64,000 nucleotides of DNA from assembly GCA_000344275.1 (NCBI GenBank), contig AORU01000004.1:1-64000 (forward strand), given 5' to 3'. The notes beneath the pieces were generated by a model, which was not told the origin of the DNA, did no database searches, and was given only the letters and a program-made list of their open reading frames with translations. This DNA is from Streptococcus oralis subsp. tigurinus AZ_3a. Lineage in GTDB: Bacteria > Bacillota > Bacilli > Lactobacillales > Streptococcaceae. The position numbers were made by a program, and so were the translations under genes. Shown one piece after another: positions 1 through 9,592 of this stretch; the first letter of the stretch is position 1; each line of letters starts with the position of its first letter.

Positions 1-712
1 TCATAACCACCCGTCTAACGGGTGGTTTGCACCAGGGCTATAAGCCCAAATCACCAGCCAGCGCCTAAAGACGCTGGCTTTCACGTTGTTCAAGCCTCAT
101 TGCTCTTGACTCGCCGCTTGCCTCTTAAAGAGACTTTGGTACTACTTACCACTATCCCTAAAGGGATCCTCATATTCTTTTACACTTAATTTATCTAGTG
201 CTATATCATGCTTTTCCTGCTCCTGAATATATTTCTTAATTGTGGCTTCATTAAGTCCTACTGTACTCACGTAGTAACCTTCTGCCCAAAAATGCCGGTT
301 GCCAAACTTGTACTTAAGGTTGGCGTGTTTATCAGACATCATGAGTGCACTTTTGCCTTTTAAATAACCCATGAAACTTGAAACACTTATCCTTGGTGGA
401 ATACTTACTAACATATGTACATGATCAGGCATTAAGTGTCCTTCGATAATCTCTACACCTTTATAACTACATAATCGGTGGAATATTTCTCCCAAACTAC
501 TTCGATATTGATTATAAATGATTTTTCGTCTATACTTAGGGGTGAACACAATGTGATATTTACACATCCACTTTGTGTGTGATAAACTATGTGCCTTTTG
601 TGCCATATTTTTTCTCCTTTCGCTTTACAATTGGCTTGAACACCTTTATTGTATCGCGTTTGGAGTTTTTTGGTATAACCTTCAACGCGCACCCGCATAG
701 CGGGTGGTTTAT
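1..712 (-). mobile_element. IS200-type insertion sequence with hairpin ends
   Basis: A single transposase gene lies between short hairpins, the layout of IS200/IS605-family elements, which move as single strands and lack inverted-repeat termini. Near the right end of the element (left edge of the window) there is a 9-bp stem at 5-27, a short GGGCT/AGCCC stem at about 35-47, and an 8-bp stem at 56-79. Near the promoter-side end a CACCCG/CGGGTG stem lies at 690-706. The exact tips are not resolved and the element may begin just outside the window. Boundaries are approximate. Confidence 0.65.
142..606 (-). CDS. tnpA: IS200/IS605 family transposase TnpA (Y1 HUH)
   Basis: 154-residue single-strand transposase of the Y1 HUH class, the normal length for IS200 TnpA. 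The HUH metal-binding pair is visible as HVH in the segment MPDHVHMLV (about residues 60-68). The candidate nucleophilic tyrosine lies in the C-terminal helix, in the stretch ending KKYIQEQ (about residues 125-131). The reading frame is intact and has a good ribosome binding site (AAAGGAG) before the ATG at 606. No TnpB or accessory gene accompanies it, as expected for IS200. It is followed by the mutL terminator side, so the element sits just downstream of mutL. Confidence 0.9.
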   Translation of the reverse strand: MAQKAHSLSHTKWMCKYHIVFTPKYRRKIIYNQYRSSLGEIFHRLCSYKGVEIIEGHLMPDHVHMLVSIPPRISVSSFMGYLKGKSALMMSDKHANLKYKFGNRHFWAEGYYVSTVGLNEATIKKYIQEQEKHDIALDKLSVKEYEDPFRDSGK

Positions 713-760
713 TTGTCTCGTACCTCACGGAGCGAGACGGACTAATAGTCACATAAACTA

Positions 761-797
761 AAAAGCCTTGTTCAAAAGGAACAAAGGCTTTTGTGTT
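761..797 (-). terminator. mutL terminator
   Basis: An AAGCC-rich stem (about 12 bp, AAAGCCTTTGTTC paired with GAACAAGGCTT) followed on the minus strand by a T run, directly after the mutL stop codon. Confidence 0.75.
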
Positions 798-798
798 C

Positions 799-2748
799 TT
801 AATATTTCCCCAACTCACGAAGACTCGTATGATTTTCCTGAATGCGTCGGAACATTTTTTCCATATCCGACTTGGTGAAATGCACCAAAACAGGACGTCC
901 GTGGGGACAGTTATAGGGATTGTCACATTGAGAGAGCTGATAAAGGAGCTGTCTGGCTGAGTGGTCATCGATACGATGGTTGGCCTTGATAGACCGCTTG
1001 CAGGACATCATGATAGCCAGCTCTGCTCGGTATTTCTTGATCGAAACTTCCTTGGTCAAGAGGAGCATATCACACATTTCATAAATACCAGACTCGATTT
1101 CTTCCTCTGCCATCCAAATAGGATGTTCACGCAGGATGAATTGATTTTCTCCGTACTCTGCTAAAAAGACACCCACTTCCTCTAAGAGAGGCATTCTTTC
1201 CCTGAGACGAAGGGCATCATCTGCTGGGAATTCAAAGATGTAGGGCACTAGGAGTTGTTGCTGACTCTGGTCAACATTGCCGATGCTTTCACGGTATTCC
1301 TCGTACTTAACTCGTTCCTGAGCCGCGTGCTGGTCTATGATGTAGAGCCCATCTCGCCCTTGGGCAAAGAGATAAGTCCCGTGCATTTGTCCGAAAAACT
1401 CCAACTCTGGGAAGCTGGATGCTTCTTCTCGCTCCAGCTTATCATAAGCCTTATCGAGGCTAGCAAGATCTAACTCTGGATGGTCTAGTTGGTCGTAGTT
1501 AGTAGGCTTTCTCTCTGCAAAATGCAGTTTTGCGGGCTTGGTTAGCTGGTCCAAGGTTTCCTTGGCAAACAAGGTTAAGTCCTGTCCTTCATCAGTCAAT
1601 TCTACTTGATAATCAGCCACCTCAGCTCGGCTGGGTTTTGAGAGTTCTGCTTTTTCATAGTAAAGCGTATTTTCTTTGAGTGGGAGAATGGTCTGCTCTA
1701 CCTTTTGACGATTACGCACGGTCGACTTGGCAAGATTTTCCAAAGCATCTGGAATCAAGGCTTGCTCTTTGAGACTATTAGAAATGGCCTCTGAAAGCAG
1801 CGCCATTAGTTCTCTTTCCTTAGAAATTCGCACCTCTTGCTTTGTTGGATGCACATTGACATCAGCCAGATAAGGATCGATATGGATGTGAATGACAGCC
1901 AGTGGAAAACGGCCCACCATAAGTTTACTGCCATAGCCGTCAAGAATAGCGCGATTAAGTAAGAAGTTCTTGATATAACGGCCATTGATGAAGAGGCTGA
2001 TATAGTTGCGATTAGCTCGGGTTAACTCAGGCAAAGATACAAAACCCGAAATTTCGAAATCTAGATCCGAATTCTCAATGGCAATCATCTTCTTGGCACT
2101 CGCCAAGCCATAAATTCCTGCGATGGCTTGACGCAGTTGACCAGTTCCAGCTGTTCGTGTCATTTCCTTGCCATCACTGATTAAACTAAAAGAAATTTCA
2201 GGATGAGCCAAACCCAGACGGTTGACAATATCGATGATATGAGACAATTCCGCTTGCTGGCTCTTCATATACTTGAGACGGGCAGGTGTGTTGAAAAAGA
2301 GGTCCTCCACACAAACCTTGGTTCCTACAGGACTAGTCGCTGGGATGACTTCCTCAACCTCTCCCCCACGCGCGATTAGCTTAGTCCCATGACTCGCACC
2401 ATCCACAGCCGTCAACAAAGTCAAGACACTGACAGAAGCGATAGAGGGCAGGGCTTCACCTCGAAATCCGAGCGTCCGAATCCGAAAGAGGTCTGCTTGA
2501 TTTTTTATCTTACTAGTCGCATGTCGACGCAAGGCCAATTCCACCTCATCGTGGGCAATTCCATGACCATTATCGGTGATTTGAATCTTCTTGAGACCAG
2601 CTTCCTCGATCTCAATGATAATCTGGCTAGAACCCGCGTCAATGGCATTTTCTACCAACTCTTTGACCACACTAGCAGGACGTTCGATAACCTCTCCTGC
2701 CGCTATCTGGTTTGCCAGCACCTCTGGCAATTCAATAATATGAGACAT
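799..2748 (-). CDS. mutL: DNA mismatch repair protein MutL (HexB)
   Basis: 649-residue MutL/HexB, which couples MutS mismatch recognition to downstream excision. The N-terminal GHKL ATPase shows the helix with [10 protein letters not shown] (about 30-39), DNGHGI (about 58-63) and [10 protein letters not shown] (about 93-102). The C-terminal dimerisation domain starts near residue 450 and includes DQHAAQERV. As in other streptococcal HexB proteins, it sits in a mutS-rich neighbourhood and is transcribed separately here, since a LytTR operon lies between it and mutS. An extended -10 (TGGTATAAT, -10 hexamer at 2796-2801) lies about 50 bp upstream of the start. Length and motifs are normal, with no sign of damage. 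Confidence 0.97.
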   Translation of the reverse strand: MSHIIELPEVLANQIAAGEVIERPASVVKELVENAIDAGSSQIIIEIEEAGLKKIQITDNGHGIAHDEVELALRRHATSKIKNQADLFRIRTLGFRGEALPSIASVSVLTLLTAVDGASHGTKLIARGGEVEEVIPATSPVGTKVCVEDLFFNTPARLKYMKSQQAELSHIIDIVNRLGLAHPEISFSLISDGKEMTRTAGTGQLRQAIAGIYGLASAKKMIAIENSDLDFEISGFVSLPELTRANRNYISLFINGRYIKNFLLNRAILDGYGSKLMVGRFPLAVIHIHIDPYLADVNVHPTKQEVRISKERELMALLSEAISNSLKEQALIPDALENLAKSTVRNRQKVEQTILPLKENTLYYEKAELSKPSRAEVADYQVELTDEGQDLTLFAKETLDQLTKPAKLHFAERKPTNYDQLDHPELDLASLDKAYDKLEREEASSFPELEFFGQMHGTYLFAQGRDGLYIIDQHAAQERVKYEEYRESIGNVDQSQQQLLVPYIFEFPADDALRLRERMPLLEEVGVFLAEYGENQFILREHPIWMAEEEIESGIYEMCDMLLLTKEVSIKKYRAELAIMMSCKRSIKANHRIDDHSARQLLYQLSQCDNPYNCPHGRPVLVHFTKSDMEKMFRRIQENHTSLRELGKY

Positions 2749-2833
2749 CTTTCAGCCCCTTTCTGTATCTATTTTCCTAGAAATTGATTAGTGCTATTAT
2801 ACCACATTTCAGATAGGACTGAAAAATCAAGCG

Positions 2834-2864
2834 CCACATAGACTCCAAATCCCTCCACATAGAC
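2834..2864 (+). promoter_or_regulatory. Direct repeat, candidate LytTR operator
   Basis: The 10-mer CCACATAGAC occurs at 2834-2843 and again at 2855-2864, a centre-to-centre distance of 21 bp. LytTR regulators (AgrA, ComE and relatives) bind pairs of ~9-bp direct repeats on one helix face at this spacing. The repeat pair lies about 22 bp upstream of a possible -10 (TAAAAT, 2886-2891) for the LytTR gene and also upstream of the divergent mutL promoter. That the adjacent LytTR protein binds here is inference. Confidence 0.6.
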
Positions 2865-2955
2865 AAAGTCCCTTGCCATGGGTCGTAAAATAGTGTTTAA
2901 TAAAGGTGTACAGGAAGTGATCACAATTTTGTATGAAATGTAAGGAGAAAAATTT

Positions 2956-3396
2956 ATGAAAGTAGAACTACAGATTAGCGAGTTTTACGAGGAAGAAAAG
3001 CTGATTGTCCAAGCACCTCAAGAAACCAAAAAAGTCCAAAAAGTCATCAAGTTCGCTGAAAATCTTGGCCAAAAAGAAACGATCAAAGGAAAGATTGATG
3101 ATCAGGTCTATCTAGTTGAAATTGGCAAGATTCAGCGCTTCTATATAGAGAATCGAAAGGTTCTAGCAGAAACTGCCAGTCAGACCTACAGCGTTGATTT
3201 GCGGCTCTATCAGGTTCTTGAAATTCTGCCGACCACTTTTATCCAAATTTCCCAATCTGAAATCGTCAATATCGACTCCATCTCTCATCTCAAGCTCACG
3301 CCTAACGGTCTGGTTGAAATTTTCTTAAAAAACGAAAGTTTCACCTACTCTTCACGCCGCTACCTAAAACCCATCAAGGAGAAAGTAGAACTATGA
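2956..3396 (+). CDS. LytTR-domain DNA-binding regulator
   Basis: 146 residues ending in a LytTR DNA-binding domain (about residues 45-140), with the characteristic segments VLEILPTTFIQISQSEIVN, the helix NIDSISHLKL and FTYSSRRYLKPIK. There is no receiver domain, so it is not a classic response regulator. The N-terminal ~45 residues are charged. It overlaps the next gene, a DUF3021 membrane protein, by 4 bases. LytTR-plus-membrane-inhibitor pairs (for example HdrRM and BrsRM of S. mutans) use the membrane partner to hold the regulator inactive. Applying that model here is inference. The start has AAGGAG upstream. Confidence 0.88.
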   Translation: MKVELQISEFYEEEKLIVQAPQETKKVQKVIKFAENLGQKETIKGKIDDQVYLVEIGKIQRFYIENRKVLAETASQTYSVDLRLYQVLEILPTTFIQISQSEIVNIDSISHLKLTPNGLVEIFLKNESFTYSSRRYLKPIKEKVEL

Positions 3397-3851
3397 AAAA
3401 ACAAATCTTTCACGATGCAGCCGCTGGTGTACTTATCGGCCTCATCCTCTCTATCCTTTTTTCACTCATTTATGCCCCAAATACCTATGCACCACTGAGT
3501 CCCGAGTCCCTCATCGGCCAAGCGATGGTTCAACATCAGATTCACGGCGCTCTGGTCTTGCTCTACTGCACGATTATCTGGTCAGCTATCGGAGTTCTCT
3601 TTAGCTTTGGTGGTCGTTTATTCAGCCGTGACTGGAGCCTGCTCCGTGCCACACTTTCCCATTTCTTCCTCATGCTGGCTGGCTTTGTTCCACTAGCAAC
3701 TCTGGCTGGTTGGTTCCCCTTCCACTGGACCTTCTATCTCCAGCTCATTCCAGAGTTTGCGATCGTCTACCTCATCATCTGGATTATTCTCTATAAAAGA
3801 GAAGCAAAAAAAGTAGACCACATCAATCAACTCTTGGCTCATAAAAAGTAA
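3393..3851 (+). CDS. DUF3021 family membrane protein, partner of LytTR regulator
   Basis: 152 residues with four predicted membrane helices (about residues 11-29, 50-72, 85-107 and 115-132) and a short basic cytoplasmic tail. This size and topology fit DUF3021, a family repeatedly found next to LytTR genes. Its ATG overlaps the regulator's stop (ATGA-type overlap), indicating translational coupling. The likely role is anti-activator or sensor for the LytTR protein. The signal sensed is unknown. A bidirectional terminator follows. Confidence 0.8.
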   Translation: MKKQIFHDAAAGVLIGLILSILFSLIYAPNTYAPLSPESLIGQAMVQHQIHGALVLLYCTIIWSAIGVLFSFGGRLFSRDWSLLRATLSHFFLMLAGFVPLATLAGWFPFHWTFYLQLIPEFAIVYLIIWIILYKREAKKVDHINQLLAHKK

Positions 3852-3854
3852 TAG

Positions 3855-3896
3855 AGAAAAAGCCCACTCACAAATGCATGAGTGGGACTCTTTTTA
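3855..3896. terminator. Bidirectional terminator between DUF3021 gene and mutS
   Basis: An 8-bp stem CCCACTCA/TGAGTGGG (3863-3870 and 3879-3886) is flanked by A-rich and T-rich runs, so it can end transcripts from both convergent genes. Confidence 0.8.
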
Positions 3897-6428
3897 TAAC
3901 TTTTGTTTGAGCTCGACTAAGACATTCATAGCCTGCATAGGTGTCATGTTGTAAATATCCAGTTTAGCTAATTCCGCTAGAATAGGATGCTCTTCAGGCG
4001 CATCAAAGAGTGACATCTGCTCTGTGACAGTACTCGTTTGTCTCATGGGAGCAGGACTTTCCGTCCCTTGACTCTCCAGTTGAGTTAATATCTTATCCGC
4101 CCTTGCTAAAAGTTCTGCTGGTAAACCAGCAATCTTAGCAACATGGATACCGTAGGATTTGTCAGCTGGACCTGGTTCAATCTTGTGAAGGAAGGTGACT
4201 TGTCCATCCTGTTCTAAGGTTGCCACGTGAACATTGACCAAGTGTTCCAGGCTAGACCCCAGACTGGTCAACTCGTGATAGTGAGTCGCAAAGAGGGTTT
4301 TGGCTCCGATATACTCATGGATGTATTCGATGATGGATTGGGCAAGAGCCATCCCGTCATAAGTCGCAGTTCCTCGACCTAACTCATCGAAGAGAATGAG
4401 TGAATTCTTAGTCGCGTGCGAAATGGCATTGTTGGCCTCCATCATCTCCACCATAAAGGTTGATTGACCTGAAACCAAGTCATCTGCTGCTCCGATACGG
4501 GTAAAGATAGCATCGAAGATAGGCAAATGGGCGCTTTCTGCCGGCACATACGAGCCTAGCTGGGCCATAACCGCTGTTATGGCTAGCTGACGCATGTAGG
4601 TAGACTTCCCACTCATGTTTGGCCCTGTGATTAGCTGAATACTCGTATCTTCTGCCATCTGAATCGTATTAGGAATATAGGTCTGAGCTCCCATGATCTT
4701 TTCGACGACTGCATGGCGCCCTTTCTGGATATCAATTTGTGAATCGTCTCCAAACTCAGGTCGAATCAAATGCTGGGTTTCAGCCACAACCGCCAGACTT
4801 TGCAAGACATCAACTGTAGCAATTCCTTGGGCTAAAGCCTGCAAACGCTGGATGTACTTGCTGACTTCCTCACGGATGCGCATAAAGATTTCATATTCTA
4901 GGTTGGCTGACTTCTCACGCGCCTCCAGCATATCCCCCTCGATACGGGCTAATTCTTCGGTACCAAAGCGTTCCGAGTTTTTCAGTGTCGCCTTGCGGAA
5001 AAAGTGGGCTGGCACATTTCCCAGTTGCGAATTGGTCACATGGAAATAGTAACCGTCCTTTTTATTGTAGTCAATCTTAAGCGTGCTGATGCCAGAGTTT
5101 TCTCTCTCCTTAGCCTCAATCTCAGCAATCCAGCTAGTTCCTTCTCTGAGCACACGACGGTACTTGTCTAAGGTCTCATCAAATCCAGTTCGGATAATGC
5201 CACCCTCCGTAATCACGTGAGGAGCTTCAGGAGCAATGGCAGCACTAATCAAGCTCTCCAACTCAGGGATGGCATCCAACTGTGTGATGAGATAGGCTAG
5301 GGCAGGTTGCTCCATGCCTCCTAAAATCGCACGAATCCGTGGTACACTAGACAAGGTGGTCGCCAATTGCAAAAGATCCTTGGGATTGGTCTTACCAAAA
5401 GAAACCCGACTAGCCAAGCGTTCGATATCATAAACACCCTTGAGGCTGTCTGTCAAATCACTACGCTCAAAGAAGTGGTCAAGAAAGACCTGCACCACGT
5501 CTTGACGTTGGACGATTCGCTCCTTATTAATCAAAGGACGATGAATCCAAGAACGCAAGAGCCGCATACCCATAGCCGTTTTGGTTTCATCCAAAAGCCA
5601 GAAAAGACTGCCTTGCTTCTTACCTGAACGGGCATTCTCAACCAAATCCAGACTAGCCTTGGTCGCATAGTCCATCTGTAAGAAATCTTTGATTTCATAG
5701 CGGATAACTGGTTTGAGGTGGTTCAATTCCCGCATCTGGGTCCGGTGAACATACTGGAGCAGCTTACTAGCTGCTGCTTGCTCCACATCTGCCAGTCGTG
5801 GATCTAGTAAATGAAGGTCCTCAAAGCCTTCCTTCTCAGAAGAAAGCACCAGATTCATCTGACGGCTGAGGATTTGTTCTTCTTCCTCAGACAAGTCATA
5901 ACCCAGCACCACTTCACGAGCCTTGAGATTGCGAATTTCCCCACAAACCAACGTGAAATCCAATAGCCCCGTCACATAGAAATCACCCGTCACCAGATCC
6001 ATATATGCTAAGCCAAATTGATTGCCATCGCGATCTACGGCAACCAAGAAATTATTCTGACTATCCGGCTTACTGCTATCGACGACCGTTCCAGGTGTGA
6101 TGACCTGGACCACCTCTCGCTTGACAACACCAACCGCTTGTTTGGGATCTTCCATCTGCTCGGCTATGGCAACTTTATAGCCCTGCTCAATCAGAACATC
6201 GATATACTGCTGGGCAGAATGATAGGGGACACCCGCCATGGGTATCGGATTTTCTGCATTTTTATTCCGACTCGTTAAGGAAATTTCTAAAATTTGCGCT
6301 GCATTAATTGCATCTTCATAGAACAACTCGTAAAAATCACCCATCCGAAAAAGCAAAAAAGCATCTGGGTATTGTTTCTTAATATCCACATACTGTTGCA
6401 TGCCGGGTGATAGTTTTTCTGTTGCCAT
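3894..6428 (-). CDS. mutS: DNA mismatch repair protein MutS (HexA)
   Basis: About 844 residues from the ATG at 6428, which has AAGGAGA upstream; 13 further in-frame codons upstream lack a binding site. MutS/HexA recognises mispairs. The mismatch-binding segment is seen as [13 protein letters not shown] near residue 25, with the Phe-X-Glu type signature. The ATPase carries the Walker [15 protein letters not shown] (about 596-609), FDELGRGTA (Walker B) and the ATHYHEL switch. The C-terminal tail ends in a helix-turn-helix dimerisation element. It lies downstream of argR with a 50-base gap and probably shares its transcript, an arrangement seen across streptococci. Confidence 0.97.
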   Translation of the reverse strand: MATEKLSPGMQQYVDIKKQYPDAFLLFRMGDFYELFYEDAINAAQILEISLTSRNKNAENPIPMAGVPYHSAQQYIDVLIEQGYKVAIAEQMEDPKQAVGVVKREVVQVITPGTVVDSSKPDSQNNFLVAVDRDGNQFGLAYMDLVTGDFYVTGLLDFTLVCGEIRNLKAREVVLGYDLSEEEEQILSRQMNLVLSSEKEGFEDLHLLDPRLADVEQAAASKLLQYVHRTQMRELNHLKPVIRYEIKDFLQMDYATKASLDLVENARSGKKQGSLFWLLDETKTAMGMRLLRSWIHRPLINKERIVQRQDVVQVFLDHFFERSDLTDSLKGVYDIERLASRVSFGKTNPKDLLQLATTLSSVPRIRAILGGMEQPALAYLITQLDAIPELESLISAAIAPEAPHVITEGGIIRTGFDETLDKYRRVLREGTSWIAEIEAKERENSGISTLKIDYNKKDGYYFHVTNSQLGNVPAHFFRKATLKNSERFGTEELARIEGDMLEAREKSANLEYEIFMRIREEVSKYIQRLQALAQGIATVDVLQSLAVVAETQHLIRPEFGDDSQIDIQKGRHAVVEKIMGAQTYIPNTIQMAEDTSIQLITGPNMSGKSTYMRQLAITAVMAQLGSYVPAESAHLPIFDAIFTRIGAADDLVSGQSTFMVEMMEANNAISHATKNSLILFDELGRGTATYDGMALAQSIIEYIHEYIGAKTLFATHYHELTSLGSSLEHLVNVHVATLEQDGQVTFLHKIEPGPADKSYGIHVAKIAGLPAELLARADKILTQLESQGTESPAPMRQTSTVTEQMSLFDAPEEHPILAELAKLDIYNMTPMQAMNVLVELKQKL

Positions 6429-6478
6429 TTTCCGTCTCTCCTTGCTAAAAATAAGTCTTGAGAGCAACTCCCAAGACC

Positions 6479-6925
6479 TTATTTATCTTTCATCAAATCT
6501 AGCAAACGATCTTCCATCAGCTTGGCAACGTGCTGGTCTCGACAAATAACCAATAAGGTATTAGCACCAGCAACCGTTCCTAAAATCCATTCATCCTTGT
6601 TTGCATCTACAATGTTTGCTAAGACTGCAGCTTCCCCAAGTTTGGTATGAAGTACCAAGGTAAACTCTGCTCTTGCAACTCCTTCTAAATGATGAGACAA
6701 AAACTCAACTAAATCAATCTTATCTGTCTCATTTGCTAGTACATAATACACCATATCATTTTTCTTAACCTTGGTCAAGCCGATTTCACGCAAATCACGC
6801 GACAAAGTCGTTTGTGTCACATAAACATTACGAGCTTCTAAACGATCTTGAATCTCTTTTTGTGTCCCAAGTTTTTCTTCGGTGATCATCTTTTTAATCA
6901 ATTGATGCCGTTCTCTTTTTCTCAT
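6479..6925 (-). CDS. argR: Arginine repressor, ArgR/AhrC family
   Basis: 148-residue arginine-responsive regulator. The N-terminal winged helix-turn-helix (about residues 1-70) shows [20 protein letters not shown] followed by [10 protein letters not shown]. The C-terminal oligomerisation and arginine-binding domain contains [12 protein letters not shown] with the nearby acidic residues expected for arginine contact. It is divergent from argS and upstream of mutS. The promoter region holds an extended -10 and ARG-box-like A/T palindromes, consistent with autoregulation and with control of the aatB-argG-argH operon further right. Confidence 0.95.
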   Translation of the reverse strand: MRKRERHQLIKKMITEEKLGTQKEIQDRLEARNVYVTQTTLSRDLREIGLTKVKKNDMVYYVLANETDKIDLVEFLSHHLEGVARAEFTLVLHTKLGEAAVLANIVDANKDEWILGTVAGANTLLVICRDQHVAKLMEDRLLDLMKDK

Positions 6926-6937
6926 ATTATCCTCTTA

Positions 6938-6985
6938 AGTGAATATTTATAACAAGTTTTACATTTATTCTATAACTATATTATA
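6938..6985. promoter_or_regulatory. argR promoter with ARG-box-like sites
   Basis: On the minus strand an extended -10 TGGTATAAT precedes argR. Between it and the start codon lie two A/T-rich ARG-box-like segments, AGTGAATATTTATAAC (6938-6953) and TACATTTATTCTATAA just beyond, resembling the TGAATAATTATTCA-type half sites bound by Gram-positive ArgR/AhrC. Binding is inferred from sequence likeness only. Confidence 0.45.
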
Positions 6986-7080
6986 CCAAAAAAACTAGAT
7001 AATTCAAAAAAATTCTTTTCTTTCTCAAAAAATGTAGTAAATTGTGATAAAATAGTAGAAAAGTCCAAAAAGGAGTCCTT

Positions 7081-8772
7081 ATGAATACAAAAGAATTGAT
7101 TGCTAGCGAGTTGGCTAGCGTCATTGATAGCCTGGACCAAGAGGCTATTTTAAATTTACTGGAAACACCTAAAAACTCAGAAATGGGAGACATCGCCTTC
7201 CCTGCCTTTTCTCTAGCAAAAGTCGAGCGTAAAGCTCCTCAAATGATTGCAGCAGATATTGCTGAAAAAATCAATAGTCAAGCCTTTGAAAAGGTTGTTG
7301 CTACAGGACCTTACGTCAACTTTTTCCTTGATAAAAGTGCTATTTCGGCTCAGGTATTACAGGATGTTATCACTGAAAAAGATCACTATGCTGACCAAAC
7401 CATTGGCAAGCAAGAAAATGTCGTTATCGATATGTCTAGTCCCAATATCGCAAAACCATTCTCTATTGGGCACTTGCGTTCAACAGTTATCGGAGATAGC
7501 TTGTCACATATTTTCCAAAAGATCGGCTATCAAACAGTCAAGGTCAACCACCTAGGAGACTGGGGCAAACAGTTTGGAATGTTGATCGTTGCCTACAAGA
7601 AATGGGGAAATGAGGAAGCCGTTAAAGCACATCCAATCGATGAACTTCTTAAACTCTACGTTCGCATCAATGCTGAAGCTGAAAAAGATCCTAGCTTGGA
7701 TGAAGAAGCACGCGAATGGTTCCGTAAACTGGAAAATGGAGATGAGGAAGCCCTCGCTCTCTGGCAATGGTTCCGTGATGAAAGTTTAGTGGAATTCAAC
7801 CGCCTTTACAATGAATTACAAGTTGAATTTGACAGCTACAACGGAGAAGCCTTTTACAATGATAAGATGGATGCTGTTGTAGACATTCTCGCTGAAAAAG
7901 GTCTTCTTGTTGAGTCAGAAGGAGCCCAAGTTGTCAATCTTGAGAAATATGGAATTGAACATCCAGCCCTTATCAAAAAATCTGACGGTGCAACTCTCTA
8001 TATCACACGTGACTTGGCTGCAGCCCTTTACCGTAAAAACGAATACCAATTTGCAAAATCCATCTATGTTGTTGGTCAAGAACAATCTGCCCACTTCAAA
8101 CAACTCAAGGCAGTACTACAAGAGATGGGCTACGATTGGAGCCAAGACATTGTCCATGTTCCGTTTGGATTGGTAACAAAAGAAGGGAAAAAACTCTCTA
8201 CTCGTAAAGGAAATGTCATCTTGCTAGAACCGACTATCGCTGAGGCTGTTAGTCGTGCCAAGGCCCAAATCGAAGCGAAAAATCCTGAGTTAGAAAACAA
8301 AGACCAGGTTGCCCACGCTGTTGGAGTTGGGGCTATCAAGTTCTATGATCTTAAGACCGACCGTACAAATGGATATGACTTCGACCTTGAAGCTATGGTA
8401 TCCTTTGAAGGAGAAACTGGACCTTACGTTCAATACGCCTACGCTCGTATCCAATCTATCTTGCGCAAAGCCGATTTCAAACCAGATACAGCTGGCAATT
8501 ACAGCCTGAATGATTCTGAAAGCTGGGAAATCATTAAACTACTCCAAGACTTCCCACGTATTATCAATCGTGCAGCAGATAATTTTGAACCTTCTATCAT
8601 TGCGAAATTTGCGATTAGTCTTGCTCAAGCATTTAACAAATATTATGCACATACACGTATCCTAGATGAAAGTCCTGAGCGCGACAGTCGTCTGGCCCTC
8701 AGCTACGCAACCGCAGTGGTCCTCAAAGAAGCTCTTCGTTTGCTCGGAGTAGAAGCGCCGGAGAAGATGTAA
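7081..8772 (+). CDS. argS: Arginyl-tRNA synthetase
   Basis: 563-residue class I synthetase that charges tRNA-Arg. The N-terminal Arg-tRNA-specific domain is followed by the HIGH-type motif, here [14 protein letters not shown] (about 121-134), where the usual first His of the motif is Ser. The KMSKS equivalent is [10 protein letters not shown]. The C-terminal DALR anticodon-binding domain covers roughly residues 440-563. It has a normal start with AAGGAG and an extended -10 (TGATAAAAT) about 30 bases upstream. It is divergent from argR. It is followed directly by a structured repeat array rather than by a simple terminator. Confidence 0.96.
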   Translation: MNTKELIASELASVIDSLDQEAILNLLETPKNSEMGDIAFPAFSLAKVERKAPQMIAADIAEKINSQAFEKVVATGPYVNFFLDKSAISAQVLQDVITEKDHYADQTIGKQENVVIDMSSPNIAKPFSIGHLRSTVIGDSLSHIFQKIGYQTVKVNHLGDWGKQFGMLIVAYKKWGNEEAVKAHPIDELLKLYVRINAEAEKDPSLDEEAREWFRKLENGDEEALALWQWFRDESLVEFNRLYNELQVEFDSYNGEAFYNDKMDAVVDILAEKGLLVESEGAQVVNLEKYGIEHPALIKKSDGATLYITRDLAAALYRKNEYQFAKSIYVVGQEQSAHFKQLKAVLQEMGYDWSQDIVHVPFGLVTKEGKKLSTRKGNVILLEPTIAEAVSRAKAQIEAKNPELENKDQVAHAVGVGAIKFYDLKTDRTNGYDFDLEAMVSFEGETGPYVQYAYARIQSILRKADFKPDTAGNYSLNDSESWEIIKLLQDFPRIINRAADNFEPSIIAKFAISLAQAFNKYYAHTRILDESPERDSRLALSYATAVVLKEALRLLGVEAPEKM

Positions 8773-8778
8773 ATCGCC

Positions 8779-9108
8779 AAAGTTACTTGATTGCAGAGCA
8801 ATCTAAGTAACTAACGCCAAATCCTATTCGGACTTTGGCTAGGCGCTTCACTAGTTTTAGGACATAAATATGATCGATTTATGTCCTAAAACGTCGTAAT
8901 CTTAAAGTTATTGGAACTAAAGCTCCTAATTGCTAGACGCTAGCCGCTTATATGCGGACTAGCTAACTGCTTCACTAATTCACCTAACCAAATAATATCG
9001 ATTTGGTTAGGCTCATGTCGTAATCTTTTAAATTACTTGAAAGCAATCCGAACGATTGAGCAAAATAACATTTATATTTTGTTCGGCCTTGCAGCTGTTC
9101 AATGAAAC
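8779..9108 (+). repeat. Tandem ~125-bp structured repeat array downstream of argS
   Basis: Two diverged units, A 8779-8903 (125 nt) and B 8904-9029 (126 nt), plus a partial third unit from 9030, run head to tail. Each begins AAAGTTAyT or similar, contains GCTTCACTA near two thirds, and ends GTCGTAATCTT. Each full unit folds into three hairpins. In A these are 8781-8812 (14-bp stem with a bulged T), a CCAAATCC/GGACTTTGG stem near 8817-8839 and a perfect 15-bp stem 8855-8891. In B the corresponding third stem is 8983-9011 (11 bp). Stem sequences differ between units but stay paired, and the loop core ATCG and a bulge are kept. The array fills most of the gap between argS and the next gene. No match to BOX or RUP elements was recognised. 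Confidence 0.75.
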
Positions 9109-9150
9109 AATTTATTCACTTTTACTATTTATCACACTGGGAGATTCCTT

Positions 9151-9396
9151 ATGAGCCAATATGCTTATATCCTCGTTGTACTTAGCTTGGTTTTCCTTTT
9201 TCTGCTCAATAAGTACGAGAAGGAAAGACTTCAAAGACTCTACCAAGAGCAACTCTTGAAGGACGAGACATTTAGGTCTGACGTCAAAGAGAAAATTCAC
9301 ACGACTGAAAATATCAATGATGTCATTGCACATATCAATAAAACTTACCATCTGGGAATGTTGCTCTCAAAAGACGTCACAGATCAATTGAAATAA
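9151..9396 (+). CDS. Small single-pass membrane protein, unknown function
   Basis: 81 residues with one N-terminal membrane helix (about residues 5-20, rich in Leu/Val/Phe), then a basic, helical cytoplasmic part of about 60 residues. No family was recognised. It has GGGAG upstream of the ATG and a strong terminator just after, so it looks like a genuine monocistronic gene lying between the argS repeat array and an NRAMP-like transporter gene. Confidence 0.75.
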   Translation: MSQYAYILVVLSLVFLFLLNKYEKERLQRLYQEQLLKDETFRSDVKEKIHTTENINDVIAHINKTYHLGMLLSKDVTDQLK

Positions 9397-9400
9397 TCAA

Positions 9401-9431
9401 AATCCGAGAAGCTTTCTTCTCGGATTTTTTA
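9401..9431 (+). terminator. Terminator after 81-residue membrane protein gene
   Basis: A perfect 10-bp stem AATCCGAGAA/TTCTCGGATT followed by a T run. Confidence 0.85.
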
Positions 9432-9510
9432 GGCTTACCATATTCTCCTTGGAGAAATTTCATTAATTCATGTAAAGTTTTCTGTAATTTTCTATATTTT
9501 TCAAAATGGT

Positions 9511-9541
9511 CTTGCATTTCTTCTAAGATTTTTGTAGAATA
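9511..9541 (+). promoter_or_regulatory. Promoter of NRAMP-like gene
   Basis: A TTGCAT -35-like hexamer at 9511-9516 is followed at near-consensus spacing by TAGAAT, about 50 bases before the start codon. Confidence 0.4.
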
Positions 9542-9592
9542 GTAGCTATCTATTCAGATTATTCTGAAAATTCAAAAATAGGAGCGTTTATT

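Noticed and set aside
4693-5049. Plus-strand 118-codon frame inside mutS
   Set aside because: It is a shadow of the conserved mutS coding strand, with no promoter or binding site.
8779-9108. CRISPR array downstream of argS
   Set aside because: Units are about 125 bp, diverged, with no short identical repeats, no unique ~30-bp spacers and no cas genes nearby.
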